From positions 6,385,688-6,449,687 of the forward strand of contig NC_043744.1 of NCBI RefSeq assembly GCF_004337985.1: a stretch of 64,000 nt of DNA. Direction: 5' to 3'. The notes beneath the pieces were generated by a model. That model was given only the letters and a program-made list of their open reading frames with translations. It did no database searches and was not told the origin of the DNA. Of this stretch, positions 1 to 11,931 are shown piece after piece. Position 1 is the first letter of the stretch. Every line of letters starts with the position of its first letter. The position numbers were made by a program, and so were the translations under genes. The stretch is from Pyricularia pennisetigena (Eukaryota > Ascomycota > Sordariomycetes > Magnaporthales > Pyriculariaceae).

Positions 1-100
1 TTTCCATTTTTTCAATTGTCGATTTCTTCTCATATTATTCGTGTTTTTTTAACCAAATTTCAAAGCCTTTGCACGTGGGGGGTGGCATACATATAAATAT
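1..100 (-). mobile_element. Fragment of short-form T9 element
   Basis: The sequence, with a TTTGCACGTGGGGGGTGG core near 68-86, resembles the interior of the short T9 copies at 40588-41918 and 45923-47329. It is cut by the window start and breaks off near 100, where pogo-like sequence begins. No terminus or target duplication is visible, so the exact right edge is uncertain. Confidence 0.5.
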
Positions 101-221
101 TAGTACTTGGGGCCTGTGCGTCGTGGGCCCCCTCAAAGAGGGGGTTACAAAACCATGATTTTCGACAAAACCGTGGGCCCCCCCTTATTAGTTTTTTAGC
201 TAAAAAATCGTTAACGAATCC
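101..221 (+). mobile_element. P1 pogo-like transposon, segment 1 (5' non-coding)
   Basis: This stretch aligns with 43810-43861 plus 45703-45790, the same part of the second copy P2, and includes the AAAAAATCGTTAAC stretch that precedes the T9 insertion. A perfect hairpin, CCCCCTC-AAA-GAGGGGG, sits at about 128-144. No coding sequence is recognisable. The last nine bases (213-221, AACGAATCC) are the left target duplication of the T9 composite that follows. The true 5' terminus of the transposon could not be identified. Confidence 0.6.
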
Positions 222-1827
222 TAGTCTCAGGGCTCATCCCTGAGCCCAGAGCTCCACAATTGAGCGTGGCTCAATTGCGGTTTTGCAATGTACCTGTGGG
301 TCCATCCAAAGAACGCTCTGGTTCAGGTCTGAGGACAATTTGTCGAATTTCGCCGTTTATAGCGGTATTTTTGGCCTTTTTTCGATCGACACTCCTTTAT
401 TATTCCACAATTACGCAAAATATCGAAAAAGGAGAATATCGTTGAAAATAGCGTTTAGTACCGCTGTTAGCAGCGATTTGATTTATTTTATTATTTATTA
501 TAACGGCCGATCTGGATACCATTTGCCTTTAATCCGTTTATAGCGGTATTGGTTTTTCGATTTTTTTTCGATTTTCGATTTTTTTAAATATTATTTTTAA
601 TTGTTAACCAAATTTTATATTTTTTGCACGTGGAGGGTTGTATATATATATATATATATATATATACCGTTACAATAGGTTTTGGTGCATATACCGTATT
701 ATATACGTAGTTAAATAAACGGATACGCAACATATATTTTTTGATATATTATTTATAATCGAAAATCGTTTATATTTAACCAATTTTAATGATTGTAAAG
801 CCACAATTTCAGGGTTTACACTAAGTCTGTAAATGAGCGTCCACGTGGAGCCAAATTTATAATACTGGTTTTTGAAGCTTTTTTATACTAAAAAATACTA
901 AATGTATATTTTATAAATGTTTTTGCATTATTTAATTACATTCTTATTATTTTTGTTTTGCCATCAAGTTTTACGGTTTCTGCACGTGAGGGTGGCCCAC
1001 GCTCACTTAATATACTACTGTAATTTGGTACACATATTTAATAATATAAACCGTGAAATAAGCGGATAGGTAAAATATATATAATTTTACATTCAATTTA
1101 CAATCGAAACCTTTTCACACTTTTACCAATTTTTATAATAGTAAAACCAGAATTTGAGGAATTGCATTAAATATATAAATAAACGTTAACGTGGAGTCTA
1201 ATTTATAATACCCATTTATATTTTTTTTATATAAAAAAATGTTAGATTTGTGCCATTTTTCTACGTTTTGTTTTATTTAATTAAATAAAACTTTCAAAAC
1301 TAAAGATAAATAGCATTTGAATACAGACCGAGAAAAGAATGGACCAATTAAAAGTTTTTTTAATTACTATTATTTACGTAGATTATTTAGCTTTCAACTA
1401 AATTGAAAATTAATATAAAGATTCTAATAAAAGCTTTGTTTTGAACCATAATTGCATGCATTTCGTAGTTATAGATCCGCTCAATAATAAATATTATTGT
1501 TTACCTTTAAAACATTATTATACTGCATAATCTAAAATAATATTTGAATAAAATAAAAAACTACCAATTTTCCTTAATATTTTGATATTTTTCCAAATAA
1601 ACTGGATAAAAAAGCGCGGTTTTTCACAAAAAGATTACCAAAGGCCAATCAGTTTAACGCAGGTTAGTTCACATTTTTACGATTTTTATTTAGTTTTATT
1701 TTCGAATATTTAATTGTACACCGTGGTTACCCTATATATTTTACTGTTATAATGCGTATACAATATATAAACCCGCTACAAATGGCGAAATGCGACAAAT
1801 TATCGTTAGTAATACCGCTATAAACGG
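222..1827 (-). mobile_element. T9 copy a (left end missing)
   Basis: It starts with the right-type terminus TAGTCTCAGGGCTCATCCC and reads through the hairpin CAATTGAGC-GTG-GCTCAATTG (about 257-277) and both internal tandem units, each with a TTTGCACGTGG/CTGCACGTGAG core. It stops inside the subterminal CCGCTATAAACGG motif at about 1827, where the next copy's terminus begins. The missing roughly 240 bp are the left-terminal part present in complete copies. Short reading frames here are not supported as genes. Confidence 0.8.
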
Positions 1828-3674
1828 TAGCCTCAGGGCTCATCCCTGAAGCCCAAAGCTCCACAATTGATCCACTCCATTCGCTGCGCTCCATTTCGTG
1901 GCTCAATTACGGCTTTGCAATGTACCTGTGGGTCCATCCAAAGAACGCTTTGGTTCAGGTTTGAGGATAATTTGTCGATTTTCGCCGTTTATGGCGGTAT
2001 TTTTGGCCTTTTTTTAACCGAAACTTCTTTATTATTCCACAACCACGCATAATATTGAAAAAATAAAATATCGTTAAAGAAAGCGTTTAATACCGCTATT
2101 AGCAGTAATTCGATTTATTTTGTTATTTGCTATAATGGCCGAATTCGATACCACCTGCCCTTAATCCGTTCATGGCGGTACTGTTTTTTCGATTTCTTTT
2201 AATATTATTTTTAATCTTTGACCAAATTTTATAATTTTTGCACGTGGAGGGTCGTATATGTTTATATATCGTTATACTAAGTTTTAATGCATATACCAAG
2301 CTATATAAACAGTTAAATAGGCGGATAGGCAAAATATATACTTTTTTATATATAATTTAGAATCGGAATTCGTTTATATTTTTACCAATTTTAACGATAA
2401 TAAAACCAAAATTTCAAAAGTCCGATTACGTATGTAAACAAACGTCCAAATCCAATCCTGCCTATAATATCGGTTTTAAAAACTGTTTAATAAAAGAAAA
2501 TATTAAATGTGTATTTTATAAATCTTTTTCCTTTATTTAATTAATTTTATATTATTTTTATTTTGCAGCCAAATTTTGGGGTTTTTGCACGTGGGGGGTG
2601 GTATATATATATTTAATATAACATCTTACTTTGGTACGTGCATCTCATTATATAAGTCGTTTAATATGCGGATAGGTAAGGTGCATCCAATTTTATACAT
2701 ATTTTGCAATTGAAATGCTTTTACATTTTTACCAGTTTTAACATTTATAAAACCAAAACTTGGAAAAATTGATTATGTATATGAATAAACGCTAACGTGA
2801 AACCTGATTTACAATACCGGCCCTTTTTATTTTTTTATATAAAAGAATGCTAAATTTGTGTTATTTTTGTATTTTTGCTATATTTCATTAAATATAATTT
2901 ATAAAACAAAAGTTTGAAATAAGTTTATTAACAAAATGATAAAAGAATGTATTAATTAAAAATATGTTCCTTTTACCAATATTTGCGTAAATTATTTAGT
3001 TTTTTAACAAATTGTTAATTTATATGAAAATATTAATCAAACTTTTGTTTTAATCGATAATTGCATGCACTTTGCAGTATTAGGTATATTAAGCTATAAA
3101 AACTGTAATTTAAACTAAAATTAGTATTTTGTACCATTATTTAAGATAAAAATTAAATATAATGAAAAATCACAAGGTTTATTTAACATTTCAATATTTT
3201 TCCATATACAATAGCTATTAAAACGCGGCCGGTATTCAAATAATCAATAAATTCCAATGAATTCAACGCAAATTACTGTATACTTTTATAATCTTTATTT
3301 GTTTTTTTATTTAAATATTTAATTGTATATTATAGTTACACCATTTCTTTTTACCATTATAGTGCGAATATATTGTATGTACCCGCTATAAACGGTAAAT
3401 TACCATAAATTATCCTTATATTAATAAAATAATTACTAACGATATCGCAACATTAAATATTTTATTAATAATACCGTTATAAACGGCGAATTGCGACAAA
3501 TTATCGTTGGTGGTACCGCCATAAACGGCGAAATGCGACAAAATGTCCTCAAACTAGAACGAGCGCGATCTTTTCGGCCAATGTAATTGGTCGAAAAACC
3601 ATCTGGTTAAAAGCTATACGGAACGTTCGGTCCCCACTGCGAAGCAGGGGGGTCTAGTTTGAGCACTGAGATTA
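1828..3674 (-). mobile_element. T9 copy b (complete, long form)
   Basis: This is a 1,847-bp copy from TAGCCTCAGGGCTC to CTGAGATTA. Its left-type end carries the T9 hairpins TTTTCGGCCAAT-GTA-ATTGGTCGAAAA and CCCCACTGC-GAA-GCAGGGG near 3570-3655. Subterminal CCGCCATAAACGG motifs occur near 3480-3530. There is no open reading frame of note. It lies in the same orientation as copy a and abuts it directly. Confidence 0.85.
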
Positions 3675-4712
3675 AACAAATCCATTCGTACCGCGTGCAA
3701 TCCCGTTTAATATTACCACAATTGCATTTACCGCAAATATAACCATATTATAACGTCCCCAAAATTTCCCGCTATTTTAAACGCCCGTTTGTACGTTAAA
3801 CCTTTCGAAATTTACCACAGCAGGGCGGGAATCGCGCGGGAGGGTAAACCCGAATTAAAATCGTTACGGGCGTTTTATAAAATGCACGGTTACCCGTATT
3901 CGAATATTTAAAGGTATATGCGTAATTCTTTAACTAACGGTATTTATATAATATCGGTATAGCGTAGCGGGCGGTCGTTAACGTTATTTAATATTAAAAA
4001 TCCAATTTTCGTTGCCTATATCGTGCAATTTAATAAGTTTGGTATATTTTCCGATTTATAATATGTAATATTTGCGGCCAATTCATTGCGTTAATTACGT
4101 ATACCGCCCTGTAGACCAATTCAAAAGAACTGGTACGGCCGCTGGTTTAAAAAGCACCCGGAATTGCGATTTACCTAATAATAACCCGTTGAAATTACTC
4201 GCCTTAATTGGGAATAATAAATCGATTTTATAAAGGGCTGGTATCGCCGTACGGCGGTTCGTGCGGTAGAGTTTGGGATTACGGTTTTAGCGGCCTGAAA
4301 CGTTAACGAATGCGGTATGAAAATCGGTGTGCGAAATGGCCCGATACCGGTATTGGTCGGAACGAAAAAAAGGTATTCAAAACCACGCACCGCTAATCCG
4401 GTTAACCATAAAAATTGTCCGTTAATAAACAAAACGCTATTAAATAGTCGCTACCGATTTTAGATATTTTCACAAAATGGCCAACGAACGATTAATTTAA
4501 ATTATTTTTATTTGCGGGTAAGGTTTTCACGCGGTTAAAAACCGGGTTTATTGACGGAAATTTTTAATTTACCTAAATATAATATTTTTACCGGTATTCG
4601 TGGCTAGAAATCGCTACCGTGCAATCCATCGGATTTCCCACATTAAAAAAGTGGTTTGGTTATAATTTCGACGTCCAATTCGATTTTATAAACCGTATTG
4701 CGGCCGGTATTC
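3675..4712 (+). pseudogene. P1 segment 2: pogo-like transposase, DNA-binding half
   Basis: The + frame from about 3830 reads as the N-terminal half of a pogo/Fot-type transposase. A CENP-B/Tc5-like helix-turn-helix region ends with NWYGRWFKKHPELRF at 4128-4172. After that comes the start of the DDE_1 catalytic domain at about 4300 (NECGMKIGVRNGP), where the expected first Asp of NVDE reads Asn. Several Gln or Trp codons are stops. The segment is interrupted at 4712/4713 by a Gypsy element and resumes at 11937. A paralogous stretch without that insertion lies at 51911-52140. The product would bind transposon ends in the nucleus and cut and paste them; this copy is dead. Confidence 0.8.
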
Positions 4713-5164
4713 TGTTATGATCAAGGTATCGGGTAACCTGTTCTTAGGGTAAAATACAGTGGGTTAAAGCAACTGAGCGTTTTAACTGGGTAATTGGGGT
4801 TCTCAATGACTGGGGTGAAATTATAATCGTTTTCAAGTAAATATTAAAGTTAACTAAAATTTGATTGCTGCTAAACAATCCTAAAATCGAATCTATTTAC
4901 ATGGTAATAAACGTATCCTATATAATCCGTTGTCCTAGGTATAATATGCTTAATATATCCCATAGCCCGTATATCACTTGTTCTACTATAATTAATATAT
5001 AATATATCAATTATATCGTTTTTTTGGCGATTACGTGGGGTTATATAATCTCTTATATTATTTTATTTCCTGTCGGTCGGTGCTTTCTCTAGTCGAATGT
5101 CGTTAGGAGGGGTGTAACCCCGCCTGGCCTTATTGGTACCGACCCATTTTATTTAGTCGTAATA
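4713..5164 (-). repeat. Gypsy LTR (3' LTR relative to gag-pol)
   Basis: This 452-bp LTR starts TGTTATGATCAAGG and ends CGTAATA (mutated from CGTAACA). It aligns base for base with 11480-11931. It is the downstream LTR because the polypurine tract lies next to it on the inner side. Confidence 0.93.
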
Positions 5165-5185
5165 TCAGGTCTCCCTTTTTTTAGC
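5165..5185 (-). other. Gypsy polypurine tract
   Basis: On the minus strand the bases immediately inside the LTR read AAAAAAAGGGAGACC (plus strand GGTCTCCCTTTTTTT). This is where plus-strand DNA synthesis would be primed. Its position independently supports the minus-strand orientation of gag-pol. Confidence 0.8.
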
Positions 5186-5280
5186 CAAATCCCTTTAGCC
5201 TTTAAATAATTTGTATTTTCCTAATCCTTGTTTTTGCTTCTATATTCCTTTTTTGCTAATTTTTTTACGCCATATCCAAT

Positions 5281-5865
5281 CGCGTAATTAAAACCCGTGG
5301 TCGTACGTCCACCGTTCGTCGTAACGACTTGCTTTTTGTATTTCTTTTTTCGGCGGTCGAAATGCCTTTTTATTTTATTTGCGAATTGCAGGGGATCGCG
5401 AAATACGCTGTATCGCCTCGGGATTCTTTTCGTTGTATCGAATATATTCGCCTGGGTCGCTCGCGATACGATATTATAAATATTTCCCGAAAACAGCTGT
5501 ATAAAATCGCGGCCCAATATTTAAAATTTAAATCTAAATTAGAAGCGGCGGAGGAAAAAGTTTTTCGATTGCGTAAATAAAAGAAAATATGGTTTAAAAA
5601 AATAATAAGGGCGGTTCGTCGCGGTATCGACAGCCTGGAAAAGTTGGATCGGGTGGAACGCGAGGAAACGGAGCAGGAAAAGCGGCGGCGATTAGCCGAA
5701 ATTCTTTTTAAAATGTTTTTGGAATCGCTTCTTCCGGATTCCAATTTCGTTTGGGATTCGTTTTTCCCAATAGGTCCTTTAAATCCTTTTTTGTTGGATA
5801 AAATAAATATTTTTGCGCAGCATTCGGTCGGTAAATTGTTTTATCCGTGTATTTCGGTTTGTTAA
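5281..5865 (+). pseudogene. Antisense ORF in Gypsy 3' region: Cys-pair plus coiled-coil protein
   Basis: Opposite to gag-pol, one frame runs from about 5281 to 5865 with a single in-frame TAA at 5578-5580, probably a former CAA. It contains a region with a residual Cys and FRCIEYIRLGRSRYD (about 5428-5469), which looks like a Cys-x2-Cys type unit whose Cys codons became Tyr. A Lys/Arg/Glu-rich heptad segment follows (ISRKQLYKIAAQYLKFKSKL, then EEKVFRLRK, then RAVRRGIDSLEKLDRVEREE) up to about 5690. I recall similar hypothetical coiled-coil proteins in many ascomycetes but cannot name a family. It lies between the end of pol and the LTR, so it may be an extra gene of the element. No upstream start is certain. 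Confidence 0.6.
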
Positions 5866-5949
5866 TATGTGCTAATCGTTTTTTTATAGGTTCGTTTGGT
5901 GGTATGGTTTCGAATTTTGGTCGATCTTTAGTTTTTAGAAATAATAGGT

Positions 5950-8900
5950 GGTGCTTTTTTAAATCGTCCTCTTTTTTTTGGCTAATTTGTTCGCAAATCC
6001 AATTCCTGGTAATATTAACGGAATGGTTCCTAACAATTTTGGAGGTGGTTAAAAAATTCCCAAATATTTTTTTCGTACCCGTAATTTTCCCATTTAACAA
6101 AGTATTTTATTTTACCGTAGTTGCGTTTATGGTCCAATATTCGTTCGACGTCGTATATTTTTTTTTCGTCGATTTCGATTATTTTTTATATATTGGTACC
6201 GGGTGGTGCTGGTTCCAATAGTAATACGTGGAACGTTAAATGGATTTTTATAGTTCCTGGTAATAACAGTTTGTAATTGGTTTCGCTAATTTTTTTGTCG
6301 ATTTTAAAAAATCCAAATTTTTTATAATTAAATTTGTTATTTGGTCGTTGTATTTTAATGTTACGTCGAATAAAGTAAACGCTATTTCCCTCTTGGAAAA
6401 ATGGTCCCTTTATCCGATATTGGTTAACGTATTTAGTTATTTTTTTTCGTACGAATTCCAATTCCTGTTGGAGTTTTTGGTGGAGTTTTCGTAATTCGTT
6501 TGCTTATTTATCGGTTCGTGGAGCCGTAATCGTGGTTCTTAATTCTCCATATACCGTAGGGTTAAATCCGTAGTTGGTATAAAACGGGGTTGTTTTGGTA
6601 TTTTCATTTTTTTAACTGTTGTATGCGAATTGTGTTATAGGTAATAACCGTACCCAATTATCCTGCTTATAGTTTATATAATATTTTAAATATTGTTTTA
6701 ATATCTGGTTTGCTCGTTTTATTTATCCATTTATTTGTGGGTGGAATACTGTAAATAGTTTATGGTCGGTTCCTAACTATTCCATTAAAAATTTCCAGAA
6801 TTTTGATGTAAAAAACTTATTTTTATCCGTAATAATGTTTTTTGGAAGTCCGTAATTGCTGACAATTATTCGTAGGAATGTGTAGGCGATTTTTTCGGCG
6901 TTGCTACTTTTTTTATAAAATAGGAAATAGGCGTATTTAGTAAGCTTGTCCATTATAATTAATATGCTGTCGTATTTAGTTTTAGTAAATAGTTTTTCGG
7001 AAGGTGGTAATTTGACGATAAAATCCATTGTAATGGTCTGCCAAGCCTTATTAGGGGTTGGTAAAGGTTGTAAAAACCCGTAAGGCTTGTGTTTGGCGGA
7101 TTTGTTTTTTGCGCAAAGTTCGCAGTTTTTAATGGTTTTTCGTATTTTTTATCGTGTTCCTTTAAAATTATGGTGCTATTTTAACCGTTTCCATATTTTG
7201 GAAATCCTTTGGTGTCCGTAAACTTTGCTTTCGTGGATTTTCCGTATTTTTTTTGGTATAATTACCGTATTAGTCGTTATAAAACTTCGGTAAACTGGTA
7301 AAAGGTTTCCGTTATCGTCTGCTGTAAAAATCTTCCGTATTTTTTCGGGTATTATGTTTTTATGGTCTGGTTTTTTGTTAAGGGCGTCGGCCCTGCCATT
7401 TTCTGTTCCTTTTCGGTAAATAATTTTAAAATGGAATTTTGATAGGAATTTTGCCCATTTAATTTGTCGTTTATTTAATATTTTGTTAATGGTAAAATGG
7501 GTTAGGTTTTTGTAATCCGTATAAATTAATATTTCGTATTTAGTTCCGGATAATTGTGGTTTCCATTTTTCAAATATTCGGATAATAGCTATAAATTTTT
7601 TATCGTAGATTTAGTAATTGAGTTCTGGTTTATGTAATTTTTGTAAAAAAAAGGCGCAAGGGTGTAGGCGTCCTTTTTCGTTTCGTTGGTTAAATTGTCC
7701 TCCGATTGCGTAGTCGGATGCGTCGGTTTCGACTTCGAAAAATTTCGTTGGGTCTGGTATTTTAAGGATCGGTTCTTATGTTACTACATTTCGTAATTGT
7801 TCGAAAATTTGCTGTATTTGTTCCGTCTATTGGAATTTTAAATCCTTTTTGGTTATATTGGTCAATAGGGTGGCGATCGCGCCGTAATTTTTAATAAATT
7901 TTTTATAAAAATTCACGAATCCAAAAAATACCCGAACGTTTTTTACGTTCTATAATTGGGGCCATTCCCTTATGGCTTGGATTTTTAATTCTTCCATCCT
8001 AATTTTTCCAGGGGCGATAATATATTTTAGGAAGTTGATTTATTTGCTGTGAAAAATGCATTTTTCGGGCTTAATTAAAAGTTTAGCGTTTTATAATTTT
8101 TGTAAAACTGTATGGACGTGTTTTTTATATTTTTCCAACGTTTTGGAAAAAATAAGGATATCGTCCAGGTAAATAACGACAAAAATGTTTAAGCATTCCT
8201 TAAGGACGTGGTTAATTATAGTTTAAAAGGTTGCGGGGGCGTTGGTAAAACCGAAAAGTATTACCAGGTATTCGTAATATTTTCGTTTAGTACGAAATGC
8301 TGTTTTCCATTCCTCGCCTTCCTTTATGCGGATTAAATTATATATTTTTTTAAGGTTTAATATCGTAAACTATTGTATTTAGTAAAACATATTTCGAAAT
8401 TCTCCTATTAGTGGGAGCGGGTAGTAATTTTTTATTGTAATGTCGTTTAATTGTCGGTAATCCACGCATAATCGTAATTTTCCGTTTTTTTTTGGTACGA
8501 AAAGGATTGGGTATCCTGCTGGTAATATCGATGGTCTAATATAGCCTTTTTTAAGGTTTTCCGCGAGGTATTCGTTTAAAGCCTCTATTTGTGTCGGATT
8601 TAGACCGTATATTTTGTAGAATTTTGGTTGGGTTCCTTTTTTTAATGGTATTTCGTGGTCGAACGGACTGTGCTCGGGTAATCCTATTTCGAATTTTTGG
8701 TTAAATAATCGTGTATAATTTTGGTATTTTTTTGGGATTTTGCCGTTTTTGGTTTATTCCTTCGTGGTTTATATTATGTAATTGGATCGGTTTTAGCCTG
8801 TGGATAATCGCTTTTTTTCCGATATTAGCTCCGGGGTCGGTCGTCCTTCCTGTAAGTACGTTATTTGCTTTATTTAGTCCTTCCGTACCCTATATTTCCT

Positions 8901-9330
8901 ATATAAACCCTGTTGTGCTGGAGGTCGTTTAATAATTAGGTGCTTTTCCTATTAAATTTGGTTTATAATCCAATTTATCCGGGGGTTATTCCTTTTAAAC
9001 CAGGGAATTCCTAAAATTATGTTTTTATTCCCTATTTCCGTAATATCCAAGGTAATTTGTTTTTTTCGTTTATAATTTCCCATCCAAAGGTGTACGGTCT
9101 TTATTTCGATGGTGCCGTTCCCGTATAAAACTGCCTTTCCTTTTACGGTTTGTAGTCGATATAATTTTTCCTTTTATCGCCAAAATATTCGTCGTTTTTT
9201 CACGATTTTTGGAAAAATGTAGTTGTTTTATGCTCCGCTATTAAGGAGCGTTCGTATAGGTTTTCCATTTAATTATATATTTAGGAATATATGTTCGTGT
9301 GCTGCTTTCGTGGTTTGCGTGGCGTTTAGG
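5950..9330 (-). pseudogene. pol: Gypsy pol polyprotein (PR-RT-RH-IN-chromodomain)
   Basis: Domains in order on the minus strand are as follows. Protease lies at about 9300-8950 with LNGKPIRTLLNSGA, where the catalytic DSG reads NSG at 9234-9242, followed by ILGIPWFKR. Reverse transcriptase lies at about 8700-7950 with [10 protein letters not shown] and an intact YLDD at 8160-8171. RNase H lies at about 7745-7350 with TDASDYAIGGQF. Integrase has a zinc-binding CELC near 7115, a catalytic core starting MDFIVKLPP at 7028, and a third catalytic Glu that reads Lys near 6717 (IKRAN). A C-terminal LLLPGTIKIHLTFHVLLLEP motif lies near 6215-6280. The chromodomain at about 6170-6010 contains YDVERILDHKRNYGKIKYFV and an NIWEFF motif. 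In life it would copy the RNA and insert it, with targeting by the chromodomain. Scattered stops make it a pseudogene. Confidence 0.93.
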
Positions 9331-9339
9331 GTTCTTTAT

Positions 9340-11420
9340 TCCGTTTTTGTTGCTACCGTTTGGTGCCCTATACCGTTTAGCTGTCCTAATTTTTTGGTTT
9401 GCTGGACTCGCGTCGTGGGTCCTTATTCTTCTTATTTCGGGGCGTATAGCTGTTTTTAACGTTAATTTTATTAAATCGGTACCCTATTGGTGCAAGCGTC
9501 TTTCGTACGTTTATAGGTATTTCGTTGTTTTTAACGTTGGGGTTTTACACAATTTTGGTTATGGGTGCGGGTCCTAATTGTCGTAATTTCGTTTCGTACC
9601 ATGCCTGTATTTTGGCTAATATATATATTTTGCAAATGCTTCGGGTGCATTTGTACTATGGAAATTGTTTTTAATTGTAACATACCATGGGGTAGTCGTT
9701 ACAAGGGGTAAAAATTACCGCTGGTTCAATGTTAAATCTTATTTTGATTTCCCAATTAGGTAATTTAATAATGGTATATATTTCGTGGATACCTGTTGTT
9801 TTGCGTCGTCGTGGGAAAAAATCGTGGACTATTTTTCTGCTAAAATGCAATCCGCAGTTGTTTCGAAAACATTTTGCCCAAAAAATTTCTATATATTTGG
9901 GATGTTTGGTATCCAAAATTGGGTGGTTTCCGAAAATTGGATCGATTAATCCTATAAGGTTTTATATCTGTATTCGAAATGGTATTTCGGGAAATTGTAC
10001 TAATTGGTCGTTTCGGTATAAATCGATAAATTTCTTTTTATATATATAAGGGTTATTTTCCCTTGCTGCACTATATAGGTCTGAAAATATAGTTTTTTTT
10101 TCGCTAAATTCGTTTTTTAACTCGTTATTAAATTCGTCCGTTGGGGTTTATTGGATTATCCGGATGCGGTGGGTTTATCCCAATAATTTTAGTTTTAATT
10201 TTTTTAAGGTATTTAATTCCGTAAATTCGGGTAATTTGGCGTTTTGCCTGCGTAATTATACCGGTGGTTTGGTTTTAATAAATATACGGTTTCCTACTGC
10301 TAAGGTCCGAATACTTTTAAATTTTTACGGGTATTATCCTGCGTTTATTTTCGCGCTGTTGTGGATTATGTAATTATCGTCGTAACATATGGTCCAGCTT
10401 TTTAAATTGTATTAATCCGATGGTATTTGTTGGTAGGTGGTGGTATTTAATCCTCGTAGTTTTTTGGAATCGGGGTGTAAATCCGGAGTGCTTTGGGGAT
10501 AAAATTTGGTTATATATCCTAGTTTTTCGCATTTAAAGCATTTGCCATTTTTAGGGTTTTTGCGAAGTTTTTTATATTGGGTCGCGTTAAAATCTATAGG
10601 TCCGTTATGTATTCCGTAGGAAATATTATATTAGCGAAGCGGTTTAAAGTATTGGTATTTGCGTCCCGTATTAGTTTGTCGCAAGGTTGGCCCCTATACG
10701 CTGCGTTTTTCGCGTCGTTCCAATTTCCGTTCGTAAAATCGGTTATCGATTTTAACTATTAGTTTTACGTATTCGGTTAAAGTATCGGGTCGTTTTTTTT
10801 TAACAAATTCGTTTTTAACTTTTTTTTTAAATCCCGTATAAAAACGTGCTATCAGGGTTTCGGGGCCCCATAGTAATTTGGCGGTAATTTGTCGAAATTT
10901 ACTAATATATTTGGATGCCGATTTGGTTTAAGTAAAGCGTACCAGTTTACGCTTAACTGTGCGTTCCTCGTTTGGGTTGCCGAATACTCCCCTAAAGCAT
11001 TTTTCGAAATTTTCGTAATCGTCGAAAATACGGTTGGTTTTAGTTTTACGGTTTTTTTCCTTATCGTGGTCCAAATAATTTCGTAAAATTGGTTCGAATT
11101 AGGCAAACGTATCGCCCTTTAATAGCGAAACTGCGTAAATAACCTTTTTTGCGTTATTATCGAAATTATTTTCGTTAAAATAAAAGTAGGCCCGGGTTCC
11201 CGTAAGGAATCCCTGCAGGGTATTTAGGGTACCATTATAAGGTAATAGTAAAAAATATTTAATATAATTCCTATTAATTCGATTAATTTATTCGGTTATT
11301 CGTTCCTGGAATTGTCGATTTTTTGTTTGGAGCGTCGCGACCATTTAACGCAAGGCGTTAGCGCTGGCCGGAGCGTTAATGGTAAAAGGGGTTTAAAGGG
11401 TGGTTTTGTTGGAAAATATT
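9340..11420 (-). pseudogene. gag: Gypsy gag (capsid plus zinc knuckle)
   Basis: Minus-strand frames from about 11106 to 10750 match a Retrotrans_gag-type capsid: PETLIARFYTGF, then RPDTLTEYVKLIVKIDNRFY at 10800-10750. Downstream at 10500-10545 is a zinc knuckle reading CFKCEKLGYITKFY, in which the His and last Cys of CCHC are now Tyr, changes expected from C-to-T and G-to-A. The stretch 9340-10450 stays partly open (readable 9671-9916) and probably links gag to protease. I could not fix the start codon. Confidence 0.8.
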
Positions 11421-11479
11421 ATTTCGGCGATACTGCTCGGTATATTTTAAAACAAAATATTAAACAGGAGCAATTAAAA

Positions 11480-11931
11480 TATTACGATTAAAATATCGGG
11501 TAACCTGTTTTTAGGGTAAAATATAATGGGTTAAAGCAATTGAACGTTTTAACTGGGTAATTGGGGTTTTCAATAACTGGGGTGAAATTATAATCGTTTT
11601 TAAGTAAGTATTAAAGTTAACTAAAGTTTAATTGCTGCTAAACAATCCTAAAATCGAATCTATTTACATAATAATGAACGTATCCTATATAATCCGTTGT
11701 CCTGGGTATAATATGCTTAATATATCCTATAGCCCGCATATCATTTGTTCTGCTATAATTAATATATGACATATCAATTATATCGTTTTTTTGGCGATTA
11801 CGTGGGGTCACGTGATCTCTTATGTCATTCTATTTCCTGTCGGTCGGTGCTTTCTCTGGTCGAGTGTCGTTAGGAGGGGTGTGACCCCGCCTGGCCTCAT
11901 TGGTACCGACCCATCTTGTCTGGTCGTAACA
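11480..11931 (-). repeat. Gypsy LTR (5' LTR relative to gag-pol)
   Basis: This 452-bp partner of 4713-5164 starts TATTACGATTAAAA (mutated TGTTATGATCAAGG) and ends GTCGTAACA. Most differences between the two LTRs that I checked are transitions. Element transcription would start here and run leftward. The adjacent inner sequence should hold the primer-binding site, but no tRNA match was clear. Confidence 0.93.

Larger units (their letters stand above)
222..3674 (-). mobile_element. Composite T9 insertion (one truncated plus one complete copy)
   Basis: A single 9-bp target duplication brackets the whole 3,453-bp block: AACGAATCC at 213-221 and AACAAATCC at 3675-3683, differing by one G-to-A transition. 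Position 45770-45790 in the P2 copy is a related empty site (GTTAACAAATTAACTGGTACC). Inside are two T9 copies in the same orientation. The simplest history is nested insertion of one T9 into another, followed by recombination between their directly repeated left ends, which deleted the outer copy's left end and kept the outer target duplication. Confidence 0.85.
4713..11931 (-). mobile_element. Complete chromodomain Ty3/Gypsy retrotransposon
   Basis: This is a 7,219-bp element with 452-bp LTRs that begin TGTTA and end TAACA (or mutated forms). Perfect target duplications TATTC flank it at 4708-4712 and 11932-11936, inside the pogo-like element P1. Gag and pol read on the minus strand from about 11.1 kb down to about 6.0 kb in the order gag, protease, reverse transcriptase, RNase H, integrase, chromodomain, which defines a chromovirus-type Metaviridae element. 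Decay is moderate and long pol stretches remain readable, but the protease and integrase catalytic residues are changed, so it is not autonomous. Confidence 0.95.

Noticed and set aside
260..543. Short frames inside T9 ends (also 32332-32514, 39940-40218, 49595-49809, 51155-51454)
   Set aside because: The same peptides recur only because T9 ends recur; they run through hairpins and termini and differ in length and frame between copies.
630..665. AT dinucleotide microsatellites (also near 15950, 34500, 39800)
   Set aside because: Common in AT-rich T9 interiors; no function suggested.
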